Source: Acidovorax sp. A1169 (GTDB taxonomy: Bacteria > Pseudomonadota > Gammaproteobacteria > Burkholderiales > Burkholderiaceae_C). Taken from it: a stretch of DNA of 64,000 bases. Position numbers and translations under genes: made by a program. Shown one piece after another: positions 1 through 7,042 of this stretch. The stretch is from contig NZ_JAUZDX010000006.1 in NCBI RefSeq assembly GCF_030704685.1, forward strand, positions 62,001 through 126,000, in the 5' to 3' direction. Every line of letters begins with the position of its first letter. Position 1 is the first letter of the stretch. The notes under the pieces are model-generated. The model ran no database searches and was not told where the DNA came from. It saw only the letters and a program-made list of their open reading frames with translations.

Positions 1-215
1 GGCAGCACCATGCGCGGGTCGGGCGCCCACCACAGAATGGGCTGGCCCTCGCTGAACCAGGGGAAGGTGCCCTGCCCATAGGCCGCCCGCAGATGCTCCA
101 CATCCAGCGCTCCACCGGCGGCCAGCAGGCCCGGCGCCGGATCGCGGGGGCCCCAGGCACTGGCCGGGTGGGGGAAGGGGTCATGGGGTTCCAGCCAGGG
201 GAGTTGGGCGGGCAT
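1..215 (-). CDS. aat: Leucyl/phenylalanyl-tRNA--protein transferase, N-terminal part
   Basis: This is the first 71 codons of an aminoacyl-tRNA-protein transferase that runs off the left edge of the window. Aat adds Leu or Phe to the N-terminus of proteins with basic N-terminal residues, marking them for ClpS/ClpAP degradation in the cytoplasm. The translation begins [15 protein letters not shown] and contains [18 protein letters not shown] and [20 protein letters not shown], the family's typical N-terminal block. The start ATG is at 215 and no upstream alternative in frame looks better. The catalytic core lies outside the window. Confidence 0.93.
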   Translation of the reverse strand, partial: MPAQLPWLEPHDPFPHPASAWGPRDPAPGLLAAGGALDVEHLRAAYGQGTFPWFSEGQPILWWAPDPRMVL

Positions 216-401
216 GGGGGCAGGGGTTGCGAAGGGTGGTTTGTTGGATTGTGCGGCAACATCCGGTTCCACCGTGGCGCGGGCCGTGTGCGCTATGTCG
301 GCTGCAGGCGACAGATTTCCTGCTGCATCGCCGTGGCATGCGCCATCCGGTGCCAGCGGCCTGCACAATGCCGCGATCACAAGACAGGAGAGGGGATCCC
401 C

Positions 402-830
402 ATGCGCCGTGGATATGGATTGGCATTGCTGCTCACCGTGCTTGCAGGCTGCCAGAAGCAGGAAGCACCCGACGCTTTCTATGAGCGCTACTACCAGAAG
501 TCGGCCAGCGGCATTGCCACCCTGGAGGAAGAAGCCCATTTCTATTCCGCCAGGAAGCGCGCCGATGTGGAGCAGAAGATTCCAGCGATGATGAAGATGA
601 TGGGAAAGACGCGCGACGAGGTAGCACGCGTCTATCTGGACATGTCCCAGACACTCGCGCGGTGCAAAAAGATCGAGCTGGCTGGGCAGAGCGTGTCTGG
701 CAACGTGGCCGAGCTCACCTACCGGCAGACGGATGTGTGCGGCAGCACGTCCACATCGCCAGAGAGCCAGAAGGTGCGCCTGGTGAACGAGGACGGGTGG
801 AAGATCGACCACGTGGAAATAAGCCTATAG
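402..830 (+). CDS. Small lipoprotein of unknown function
   Basis: A 142-residue predicted lipoprotein. The N-terminus [17 protein letters not shown] has a positive n-region, a hydrophobic core and a lipobox LAGC ending at Cys17, so the mature protein should be lipid-anchored in the envelope. A purine-rich ribosome site (aggagagg, 386-393) lies just upstream of the ATG at 402 and decides this start. The mature part is charged and mostly helical early (residues 40-90), with a C-terminal [17 protein letters not shown] stretch that resembles DUF4878/NTF2-like lipoproteins. This match is by eye only. The stop codon TAG forms the first bases of an inverted repeat at 828. Confidence 0.8.
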   Translation: MRRGYGLALLLTVLAGCQKQEAPDAFYERYYQKSASGIATLEEEAHFYSARKRADVEQKIPAMMKMMGKTRDEVARVYLDMSQTLARCKKIELAGQSVSGNVAELTYRQTDVCGSTSTSPESQKVRLVNEDGWKIDHVEISL

Positions 831-994
831 GGACCCTCTGCACAAATCCCTGCGGCCGTTGGCAGCGCGGACTCGGGCGGTCCGCTGCGTTGCTTCTCTT
901 GCCAATAACCCTGCTATTGACTGCAAGAAGACGCCTTGCGGCCCATCCCGATCCGCACTACCACCGATCCGCGAGGTTTATGCGGAGGGTCCTT
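828..994. repeat. Inverted-repeat (MITE-like) element between convergent genes
   Basis: About 167 bp bounded by imperfect inverted repeats of about 27 bp. The left end reads GGGACCCTCTGCACAAATCC and the right end, read on the minus strand, AGGACCCTCCGCATAAACCT. An internal palindrome (cagcgcgga / tccgctg) is also present. It holds no ORF of its own. The ends resemble IS terminal inverted repeats, so it may be a non-autonomous remnant of an insertion sequence. It begins exactly on the stop codon of the upstream lipoprotein gene and lies between two convergent genes. Family assignment is not possible by eye. Confidence 0.6.
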
Positions 995-1017
995 AGACCG
1001 CCTGGCCGGCGCGGGCG

Positions 1018-1686
1018 CTACTTGCGCCGGTACTCGCCCACAAAGGTCACGTGCATGCCGCCGCAGCCGTCGTCGTCCTTCACGGCCAGGCCGCCGCGCT
1101 CCAATGCCAGCGTGGCCGTGCAGCCATCACCGTCGTACGCCAGCAGCCCGTTGCGCAGGGTGCCCACGCCGCGTATCTCGCCCACATTGACCTGACCATT
1201 GGCGGCGTTGGGGCCGTACCAGACTGCATCGCCCGCCAGGTAGACCTTGCCGTCCTGCAGGCCGACGACGGCCAGGCTGGCGCTGTCCTTGTCGGGCTTG
1301 CCCTGGTGGTAGCGGGTGTATGCGCCATTCCACTTGGCGCTTGCTGAGGTGGCGGGCGCAACGCTCTGTAGCAGGGCAATGCGGCCCGCGAACTCCTGGC
1401 CCAGGCAGCGGGCGTCTTTGCACTGCGTGACCTCATAGGATTGGAGCCATTCGCGCTGCCACTGCACCAGCTGCGGCCGTGCTTTGGAGCGCGTGATCGC
1501 ATCCTTGAACGCAGTATTGAGCTGTTCATCCAGCGCGGAGAGCGGGGCATCCGAGCAGATCAGCTTTTCCATGGCCGAGCGGGCCTTGGCGCAATCGAAA
1601 CTGGCAGCGCTGGCCAACGGGGCCAGGGCTGCGATCAGGGCCGCCAGGGCAAGGCGCAACAAGGGCTGGGCAAGGGTGGTCGGCAT
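1018..1686 (-). CDS. Secreted DUF1311 (LprI-like) protein
   Basis: A 222-residue exported protein. Residues 1-27 form a signal peptide (hydrophobic core LALAALIAALAPLA, cleavage near ASA). Residues 28-100 carry the LprI/DUF1311 pattern: SFDCAKARSAMEKLICSD, then LSALDEQLNTAF, and later QREWLQS and ARCLGQEF, with conserved cysteines likely paired as disulfides in the periplasm. The C-terminal half (residues 120-222) is a small beta-rich domain ending CGGMHVTFVGEYRRK. The start at 1686 has a good AGGA site just upstream. DUF1311 proteins have been linked to lysozyme-inhibitor-like activity, but no activity can be assigned here. Confidence 0.8.
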   Translation of the reverse strand: MPTTLAQPLLRLALAALIAALAPLASAASFDCAKARSAMEKLICSDAPLSALDEQLNTAFKDAITRSKARPQLVQWQREWLQSYEVTQCKDARCLGQEFAGRIALLQSVAPATSASAKWNGAYTRYHQGKPDKDSASLAVVGLQDGKVYLAGDAVWYGPNAANGQVNVGEIRGVGTLRNGLLAYDGDGCTATLALERGGLAVKDDDGCGGMHVTFVGEYRRK

Positions 1687-1850
1687 GGCGGGGTTCCTGC
1701 TCGGTAAGATGCGCGCGCGAACAGTGCGGCAGGCAGAAATCATACGATCCCGCCCGGCCAATTGCCGCTTGACACAAGCGCATGCCAATCGCACGCTACG
1801 GCCCCGCACCAGCGGTGTATACGAACAACCAACCATCGGAGAGAAGCATC

Positions 1851-2447
1851 GTGATCAACAAGCGTGATTTTGTCGCCAGCGTCGGCCTGGCAGGGGTGAT
1901 GCTGCCGGCTGCCAATGCCATCGCGGCCCCCGGCAACAAAGCCGGCAATGCGCAACCCGTTCTGCTGACGGTGAGCGGCGCCATTGGCAAGACCAACCGC
2001 GGCGCGCTCGACCCCGTTATCGACCAGATGATGGGCAAGCACAGCATCCAGTTCAGCAAGGCCTTCGCGTTCGACGCGGCCGCGCTGCAACGCCTGCCGT
2101 CAGTGACCATCAAGCCCACGCTCGAATACGACAGCAAGCCCCACACGCTGGAAGGCCCGCTTCTGGTCTCGGTGCTTGAAGCCGCGGGCGTGCCGCGCGG
2201 CAGCAACGTGCAACTGGGCCTGCGCGCTGTGGACGGCTACAACGTTGCCATCAGCCTGGCCGACGCAGCGCAGTACCGCATGATCGTCGCCACCCGCATC
2301 GACGGCCAGCCCATGGCGCTCGGCGGCCTGGGGCCGCAGTGGGCCGTGTACGACGCGGACAACGTGGCCCCCTTCAAGGACAAGCCCGTGAAGGAACGCT
2401 TTGCGCTGTGCCCCTGGGGCCTGTACCACATCGACGTGAAAGCCTGA
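1851..2447 (+). CDS. Exported molybdopterin-fold (SUOX-like) protein
   Basis: A 198-residue protein starting at GTG 1851, supported by GGAGAG at 1838. The N-terminus VINKRDFVASVGLAG followed by an alanine-rich stretch looks like a signal peptide with a Tat-like KR pair, cut near AIAA. The mature part matches the oxidoreductase molybdopterin-binding fold (PF00174 type) found as small stand-alone periplasmic proteins: LTVSGAIG at its start, LEGPLLVSVLEAAG, LRAVDGYNVAISLAD, and WAVYDADNVAPF near the end. The Cys of true sulfite oxidases is not obvious, so cofactor binding is doubtful. These proteins often sit next to sensor kinases or GGDEF genes, but none is seen here. Confidence 0.72.
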   Translation: MINKRDFVASVGLAGVMLPAANAIAAPGNKAGNAQPVLLTVSGAIGKTNRGALDPVIDQMMGKHSIQFSKAFAFDAAALQRLPSVTIKPTLEYDSKPHTLEGPLLVSVLEAAGVPRGSNVQLGLRAVDGYNVAISLADAAQYRMIVATRIDGQPMALGGLGPQWAVYDADNVAPFKDKPVKERFALCPWGLYHIDVKA

Positions 2448-2458
2448 GCCCCCGAGAC

Positions 2459-2580
2459 CTCGACAAAGTCCTCTATAGGTGTCATCGCATCCCTTCTCAG
2501 CGGCAACTGGTGCAGGCAGGCAGCAGGAGTCGTCCGGCCAGACGCAGCAACGACGCCAGAAGAGTTTTGTCAGCCGTTTC
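2459..2580. repeat. Diverged copy A of a palindromic intergenic repeat
   Basis: This stretch contains GACGCAGCAACGACGCCAGA followed by AGAGTTTT at 2541-2568. It matches two better preserved copies at 4188-4300 and 14608-14730. Its ends form a weak inverted repeat: GACAAAGTCCTCT on the left, and GACAAAACTCTTCT read on the minus strand on the right. It fills the gap between two convergent genes and ends next to the stop codon of the gene at 2581. Confidence 0.55.
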
Positions 2581-2817
2581 TCAGCGCGTCTTGTCGTCGG
2601 TCTCGCCTGTCACGCCGGTGCCCTGCCGCGATGCCGGCTTGGGGTTCGGATGCTCTTCAATGGCGCCCAACCGATGCCCCGATGGGTCTACCGCATCCAC
2701 CGGCCCCACCCCGGGCTGCTCTCCGCCGGGCCGGTTGGCGTACGCTGGGCCGGGTGTGCCGCTTTCGTCTTTCAAACCATACTGGTTGTAGCCGGGCTTG
2801 GGTGTGTTGCTGGGCAT
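2581..2817 (-). CDS. Small hydrophilic hypothetical protein
   Basis: A 78-residue protein, very rich in Gly, Pro and charged residues (for example KPGYNQYGLKDESGTPGPAY and GVTGETDDKTR), with no signal peptide or membrane segment. It is probably disordered. A clear AGGAG ribosome site (CCCAGGAGCACGCC before the ATG) supports it as a real gene. I do not recognise a family; similar short Gly/Pro-rich proteins are common in Comamonadaceae, some annotated as stress-related. The function is unknown. Confidence 0.6.
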   Translation of the reverse strand: MPSNTPKPGYNQYGLKDESGTPGPAYANRPGGEQPGVGPVDAVDPSGHRLGAIEEHPNPKPASRQGTGVTGETDDKTR

Positions 2818-2934
2818 GGCGTGCTCCTGGGGGATTTAAGCCCTCATGCTAGGCGCGCTACCCGTGGCGGCTTGTAGGACCCTGTCGGCTGCGCCGGTGC
2901 TCGCCGTCCTGCCAACGCTTTGGCAGTAGGTGGT

Positions 2935-3528
2935 TCAGTTGCTGCGCAACAGCACCACGGCGTAGGTGCAGTTCGCCGCCGTCTCGTTGCTGAACACGCA
3001 GTCCGCAGGCGGCCCCAGTTCCAGGCAGTCGCCCGCATCCATCGCATGCCGGGTGTCGCCCTCCATGAACACCAGCGAGCCGGCCAGCACCCAGATCAAT
3101 TGCCGCTTGGCGGTATAGGCCGCAGCGGGCATGGGCACCCGCGCGCCCGCAGGCAGCACCACTTGCACCAGGTCCAGCGGCAGGTCGGAAGGGGGCGACA
3201 CGTGCGTGCGCACATAGCGGGTCTGCGGGTCGGTCCACACCGGCTGGTCGGCCCGGCGCAGCAGCCGGCCCTCCTTGGCCTCGGCGCGGGCGATCAGCTG
3301 CGACATGCTCAGCCCGAACGCGCCCGACAGCCGCGCCAGCAAAGTCGCCGTGGGGCTCGATTCGCCCCGCTCCAGCTTGTGCACCATGGCCCGCGACACA
3401 CCCGAGTTTGCTGCCAGGTCGGTCAGCGACCAGCCCCGGCCCTCGCGCTCGATGCGCACGCGCGCACCGATGCGCTGGCTCAGGCTATCGACTGCGGCAT
3501 CTACTTTGGTGGACATGTGTTTCATCAT
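2935..3528 (-). CDS. XRE-family regulator with cupin domain
   Basis: A cytoplasmic transcription regulator of about 197 residues. Residues 18-75 form a lambda-repressor-like HTH (IGARVRIEREGRGWSLTDLA, then VSRAMVHKLERGESSP). Residues 110-195 form a cupin sensor domain (RQLIWVLAGSLVFMEGD, DAGDCLELGPPADC). It is divergent from a GNAT gene at 3603, with an inverted repeat between them that is likely its own operator. The start is uncertain: ATG at 3528, 3525 and 3516 are all in frame and none has a strong ribosome site. XRE-cupin proteins commonly control a neighbouring catabolic or resistance gene, which here would be the acetyltransferase. Confidence 0.85.
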   Translation of the reverse strand: MMKHMSTKVDAAVDSLSQRIGARVRIEREGRGWSLTDLAANSGVSRAMVHKLERGESSPTATLLARLSGAFGLSMSQLIARAEAKEGRLLRRADQPVWTDPQTRYVRTHVSPPSDLPLDLVQVVLPAGARVPMPAAAYTAKRQLIWVLAGSLVFMEGDTRHAMDAGDCLELGPPADCVFSNETAANCTYAVVLLRSN

Positions 3529-3567
3529 GATGGACAATAATCTACCAAAATACGTTATTCGTCCATC
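3529..3567. promoter_or_regulatory. Probable operator between XRE-cupin gene and GNAT gene
   Basis: An inverted repeat with arms GATGGACAATAA (3529-3540) and TTATTCGTCCATC (3555-3567) differs by a single inserted base. It lies across the start of the XRE-cupin gene and 36 bp before the acetyltransferase gene. The position fits an autoregulated divergent promoter. Confidence 0.55.
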
Positions 3568-3602
3568 ATAGTGGATGGCGAGCCCTGCAACCCCTGACAG
3601 CC

Positions 3603-4145
3603 ATGACCACCCTACAGATACGCGATGCCCATGCGGGCGACATCGAAGGCATCCTCGCCATCTACAACGACGCCGTGGCCAACACCACTGCCATCTGGAA
3701 CGAAACCCTGGTGGACGCCGCCAACCGCGCCGCCTGGCTGGCCGACCGCCAGCGCCTGGGCTACCCCGTGCTCGTCGCCGTTGACGAACAGGGCGCCGTG
3801 GCCGGCTACGCCTCGTTCGGCGACTGGCGCGCTTTCGACGGCTACCGCCACACCGTCGAGCATTCGGTGTACGTGCACCAGAACGCCCGCGGCGCGGGCC
3901 TGGGCAAGCGGCTGATGCAGGCCCTCATCGAACGCGCCCGCGCCATCGGCAAGCACGTCATGGTCGCCGGCATCGAGGCCGGCAACACCGCATCGATCCA
4001 ATTGCACGAGCGCCTGGGCTTCACCCAGGTGGGCCTGCTGCCCGAAGTGGGCACCAAGTTCGGTAAGTGGCTGGATTTGGCCTTCTTGCAGCTCAAGCTG
4101 GATGCGCGGACGGATCCTGATGGGGCAGGGCGGGGTGGTGCCTAA
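3603..4145 (+). CDS. GNAT N-acetyltransferase, phosphinothricin-acetyltransferase-like
   Basis: A 180-residue cytoplasmic acetyl-CoA-dependent acetyltransferase. The pattern IRDAHAGDIEGILAIYNDAV near the start, then GYASFGDWRAFDGYRHTVEH, SVYVHQNARGAGLGKRLMQAL (acetyl-CoA-binding motif A) and LHERLGFTQVG (motif B) match the Pat/Bar/MnaT subgroup. That subgroup acetylates amino groups of phosphinothricin, methionine sulfone or similar amino acids. The length is usual for the family. Its divergent neighbour, the XRE-cupin protein, is the likely regulator. A second member of the same subgroup is found at 15723. The substrate cannot be told from sequence. Confidence 0.88.
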   Translation: MTTLQIRDAHAGDIEGILAIYNDAVANTTAIWNETLVDAANRAAWLADRQRLGYPVLVAVDEQGAVAGYASFGDWRAFDGYRHTVEHSVYVHQNARGAGLGKRLMQALIERARAIGKHVMVAGIEAGNTASIQLHERLGFTQVGLLPEVGTKFGKWLDLAFLQLKLDARTDPDGAGRGGA

Positions 4146-4187
4146 GTCGGTGCTTTGAGCCGCCTTCTCCCTCTTTTTGAAGCAGGA

Positions 4188-4300
4188 GAGCGGCTGGAAA
4201 AACTCAGCGAAGCGGTTCTGGCTAGGCGCTGCGTCGCGGGCAGTACGACTAGTACGACAAGACGCAGCAACAACGCCAGAAGAGTTTTCTCCAGACGCTC
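4188..4300. repeat. Copy B of a palindromic intergenic repeat
   Basis: A 113 bp element with inverted ends: GAGCGGCTGGAAAAACTC at the left and, on the minus strand, GAGCGTCTGGAGAAAACTC at the right. Inner arms carry TTCTGGC. The middle contains GGCAGTACG and GACGCAGCAAC. It lies between the convergent GNAT and deformylase genes, and its right end overlaps the deformylase stop codon by two bases. It shares sequence with elements at 2459 and 14608. Confidence 0.75.
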
Positions 4301-4838
4301 AATCGTCTTCTTGGGCGCTGATTTCGGGGAAGAGAATTTCCGTGTACCCAAACTGAGTAAAGTCCCGCACCCGCATCGGGTACAGCTTGCCGATCAGGTG
4401 GTCGCACTCGTGCTGCACCACCCGGGCATGGAAGCCATCCACCGTGCGGTCGATCGGGTCGCCATACAGATCGAACCCCGTGTAGCGAATGCGCGCCCAG
4501 CGCGGCACCTTGCCCCGCAGGCCCGGCACCGACAGGCAGCCCTCCCAATCCTCTTCTTCCTCATCGCCCAGCGGCGTGATCACCGGGTTGATCAGCACCG
4601 TGGGTGGCACGATGGGGCGGCTCGGGTAGCGCGGGTTACGGTCGTTTGAGCCAAAGATCACCAACTGCAAGTCCACCCCGATCTGCGGCGCCGCCAGCCC
4701 CGCGCCGTTGACGGACCGCATCGTCTCCAGCATGTCGCGCACCAGCAGGTGCAGCTCGTCCGTGTCGAACGCGGTCACGGGCTGGGCCACGCGCAGCAGG
4801 CGCAGGTCGCCCATCTTCAGGATGGTGTGTATGGTCAT
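4299..4838 (-). CDS. def: Peptide deformylase
   Basis: A 179-residue metalloenzyme that removes the formyl group from the N-terminal methionine of new proteins. All three family motifs are present: [10 protein letters not shown] (motif 1), EGCLSVPG (motif 2, with the metal-ligand Cys) and QHECDHLIG (motif 3, HExxH metal site). The start at 4838 gives the usual deformylase length. This form has the C-terminal extension [13 protein letters not shown]. It is not next to fmt, so it may be the second, stand-alone deformylase often found in Comamonadaceae. Confidence 0.95.
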   Translation of the reverse strand: MTIHTILKMGDLRLLRVAQPVTAFDTDELHLLVRDMLETMRSVNGAGLAAPQIGVDLQLVIFGSNDRNPRYPSRPIVPPTVLINPVITPLGDEEEEDWEGCLSVPGLRGKVPRWARIRYTGFDLYGDPIDRTVDGFHARVVQHECDHLIGKLYPMRVRDFTQFGYTEILFPEISAQEDD

Positions 4839-5042
4839 GGGCTGGAAGCAATGAGTGGATGAATGCTTGCTGTCATCAAGGTCGGCCACATCATGCCGCA
4901 AGGCCGCCAACCCCGCAGCCAAGGGGCCCGCCAGCCCCTTGCCACCCATGCATGTTCCGCGCGCAACACAGCCTGATGGCCAAGATCATCGCGCCGAGTG
5001 GAAAACGCCCAAGTTTTGTGTATATAATCTAAGTCTTGATGT

Positions 5043-5118
5043 TCCTCGATAGCTCAGTTGGTAGAGCGCCGGACTGTTAATCCGTAGGTCCCTGGTTCGA
5101 GCCCAGGTCGAGGAGCCA
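5043..5118 (+). tRNA. tRNA-Asn (GTT), copy 1
   Basis: A 76-nt cloverleaf with acceptor arms TCCTCGA and TCGAGGA, discriminator G and encoded CCA. The anticodon loop is CTGTTAA with anticodon GTT, which reads Asn codons. The T arm is CCTGG-TTCGAGC-CCAGG. The sequence is identical to the copy at 5231. Confidence 0.97.
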
Positions 5119-5130
5119 AAAATTCAGTGC

Positions 5131-5161
5131 CAGGCCCTGCATGTGTACGCGGGGCCTTTCA
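5131..5161 (+). terminator. Possible terminator after tRNA-Asn copy 1
   Basis: The stem AGGCCCTGC / GCGGGGCCT (one G-T pair) with an 8-nt loop is followed by only a short T run (TTTC). It may end the first transcript or act as a processing spacer. Confidence 0.4.
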
Positions 5162-5230
5162 CTTAGTCAGCCTAAGAGCAGGCTGGCTGGTCAGTAGATA
5201 GTAGTCAGTGCAAGTGTCAGTACCCATCAT

Positions 5231-5306
5231 TCCTCGATAGCTCAGTTGGTAGAGCGCCGGACTGTTAATCCGTAGGTCCCTGGTTCGAGCCCAGGTCGAG
5301 GAGCCA
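5231..5306 (+). tRNA. tRNA-Asn (GTT), copy 2
   Basis: A 76-nt tRNA identical to the copy at 5043, including the encoded CCA. The 112-bp spacer shows no other gene. Genomic islands often insert at tRNA-Asn 3' ends, and accessory DNA starts a few hundred bases downstream of this one. Confidence 0.97.
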
Positions 5307-5318
5307 TTCATTGGCAGT

Positions 5319-5350
5319 AAAAGGCTACCCTTTGCGGGGTGGCCTTTTTG
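5319..5350 (+). terminator. Intrinsic terminator after the tRNA-Asn pair
   Basis: The stem AAAGGCTACCC / GGGTGGCCTTT with a short loop is followed by TTTTTG. It is well placed to end the tRNA transcript. Confidence 0.75.
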
Positions 5351-5809
5351 CTTTGGGGCTGCGGATCATGCTGGTCCGATGGGCGCTGCGATGAGGCGCA
5401 CATCGTCGGTTGATGGCTGCAGGCATCGCGGGTCGGTGCGGTTCGGCGGGTTCGGCTGCGAGGTTGTTGCATGGAAAGGCTCTGTGGGCCGCTCGGGTCT
5501 GCGAACTCTCGGCCATGGGTTGATGATGGCCGGCATCGTCGGGCGCTATGCGCAGGTCTCGCGGGCCTCGATGCGGGGTGGGCCTGGGCGGTGCTCATTG
5601 AGGCGATAGATGGCGCGCGGATTGATGCCGGGTGCATCGATGGCGGCTATGACCCTCGGCGGGAGCGGGACGCACCCGTGCACCTCGTCAGGCCGTCACC
5701 TTCTTGTCATCGGTAGGGTTCGGACGCGCAATTTCAAGCCGAAGCTTGCGCTACATTGTCCTGATGCGAGGTTGCGAGCGGCCAGCACAGAAACATTCGG
5801 GGAGCACGC
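5351..5809. other. Gene-free stretch between tRNA-Asn and the accessory island
   Basis: About 460 bp with no convincing gene. The open frames here are Arg/Ser/Pro-rich, lack ribosome sites and look like high-GC noise. The last 60 bp are likely to hold the promoter of the gene at 5810. I found no second copy of the tRNA 3' end that would mark an attachment site. Confidence 0.6.
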
Positions 5810-6571
5810 ATGAGCAACGGAGACGAGCCATTCATTGAGGGCGCTAAAGCTGTCCAAGAAGTCGCGAAGACAAGTGGGAAGGCGATTGACGCTGCTGAGA
5901 AGTTCGGAAGCTTCGTGTCAACATATATTGCTGGCTCCCTTGAGCAAGGCATGGGCATCTTCGAGGACAAACTGAAATTCATGCGCTGGGAGAGGCAGCT
6001 TCGAATGATGAAAAGGGCGAACCAACTGCAAGAGGAGGCAGGCTTGGATGCGCCAACCAGACCCATTCCACTCAAGTTTGCAATCCCCCTCCTTGAAGGC
6101 GCATCCCTTGAAGACGACGACTCATTGCAGGACATGTGGGCAAAGCTATTGGTAAATGCTGCCAACAAGGACAGTGGCGTGGATTTGCGAAGGGCGTATA
6201 TCGATCTCCTTGCACAAATTTCGCCTGAAGAAGCGTCCATCCTTCACCTAATCTACAGCCCCACTCTGCCCTACGACATCACCAAAAGGTACGGCGTCAT
6301 TGTGGGGGATCTTCCAAATTCCGTCAGAGCTGGGGGTGCGCCAATGGAGCCCATCTACGCGTACAGAGACCCGGTAGCGGGAATTCCTCCGCCTCGCACA
6401 CCGGAACTGCTAGAGCCTCCGGACCACATCAAGCTTGCACTTGCAAATCTCAAGCGACTTGGCTGCATTTCTCTTCCAGAGACATGGGCGGGTCAGGAGG
6501 TTTTCACCCAAGTGCACATCACGTTACTCGGAAAGCACTTCATTGAAGCCTGTACGCTAAAGTTAGCCTAA
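5810..6571 (+). CDS. Abi-alpha (DUF4393) family protein
   Basis: A 253-residue protein. The central block (residues 85-115) IPLKFAIPLLEGASLEDDDS followed by LQDMWAKLLVNA is the hallmark of the Abi_alpha/DUF4393 family, named for abortive-infection-like genes. The N-terminal third is helical and amphipathic (KAVQEVAKTSGKAIDAAEKF). The C-terminal part (residues 205-253) looks like a small winged-helix-like fold (LALANLKRLGCISLPE). The ATG at 5810 has GGGGAG upstream. Known members are linked by context to phage defence, with poorly known mechanism. It stands at the left edge of the AT-richer island and is followed by an H-NS-like gene on the other strand. Confidence 0.75.
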   Translation: MSNGDEPFIEGAKAVQEVAKTSGKAIDAAEKFGSFVSTYIAGSLEQGMGIFEDKLKFMRWERQLRMMKRANQLQEEAGLDAPTRPIPLKFAIPLLEGASLEDDDSLQDMWAKLLVNAANKDSGVDLRRAYIDLLAQISPEEASILHLIYSPTLPYDITKRYGVIVGDLPNSVRAGGAPMEPIYAYRDPVAGIPPPRTPELLEPPDHIKLALANLKRLGCISLPETWAGQEVFTQVHITLLGKHFIEACTLKLA

Positions 6572-6676
6572 TAAGCTGCTTCGGTCGTGCTTAAGCTGGA
6601 GAGTAATTGATTAGGGCTGGGGAAATTTCTGGTGTTTAGGTGTCGCCGGGATCTCACGCCTGTGCTCTTCCATTGA

Positions 6677-6970
6677 TCAAATTGCAAAAGCAGAGCGGTC
6701 CTTGTCTGCGATCCACACAGGAGCACGGCCCCGTCCTGTCCAAGTCGCCCCCGTCGCGGGATCGCGGTATTTCGCCTCAACCTTCGTACCTTTGGCGCTG
6801 GAAGCCTTCCTAGCCTTGGCGCCGCCGAACACATCCTCGGAAGTCAGTCCGAACTCCGCGATGAGTGCGCGTGCTTCGGCGATAGCGCCTGAGACTTCGG
6901 CCTTGCGGGTCTCCTCGATGAGTCGGTCAAGTTCCGCTTTGCGGGCGATGAGTGCTTTGTAGTTGGACAT
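6677..6970 (-). CDS. H-NS family histone-like protein
   Basis: A 97-residue nucleoid-associated protein. Residues 1-50 form the coiled-coil dimerisation region (YKALIARKAELDRLIEETRK). Residues 68-90 carry the DNA-binding motif YRDPATGATWTGRGRAPVWI, where TWTGRGRxPxWI contains the AT-hook-like loop that reads the minor groove of AT-rich DNA. It is divergent from the large AT-rich gene at 7043, with about 70 bp between. Island-borne H-NS proteins often silence the foreign genes they travel with, so a role in restraining the neighbouring defence-like genes is likely but inferred. Confidence 0.92.
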   Translation of the reverse strand: MSNYKALIARKAELDRLIEETRKAEVSGAIAEARALIAEFGLTSEDVFGGAKARKASSAKGTKVEAKYRDPATGATWTGRGRAPVWIADKDRSAFAI

Positions 6971-7042
6971 GTGGAGAGTCTAGAAAAGTGAGTTGAGCGC
7001 AAGTGTGCCGCCATTCAAAAGAGCGGACAAGGGGGTAGTTTG

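Noticed and set aside
5308-5637. Open frame on the minus strand after tRNA-Asn copy 2
   Set aside because: It overlaps the tRNA terminator, is Arg/Ser/Pro-rich and lacks a ribosome site.
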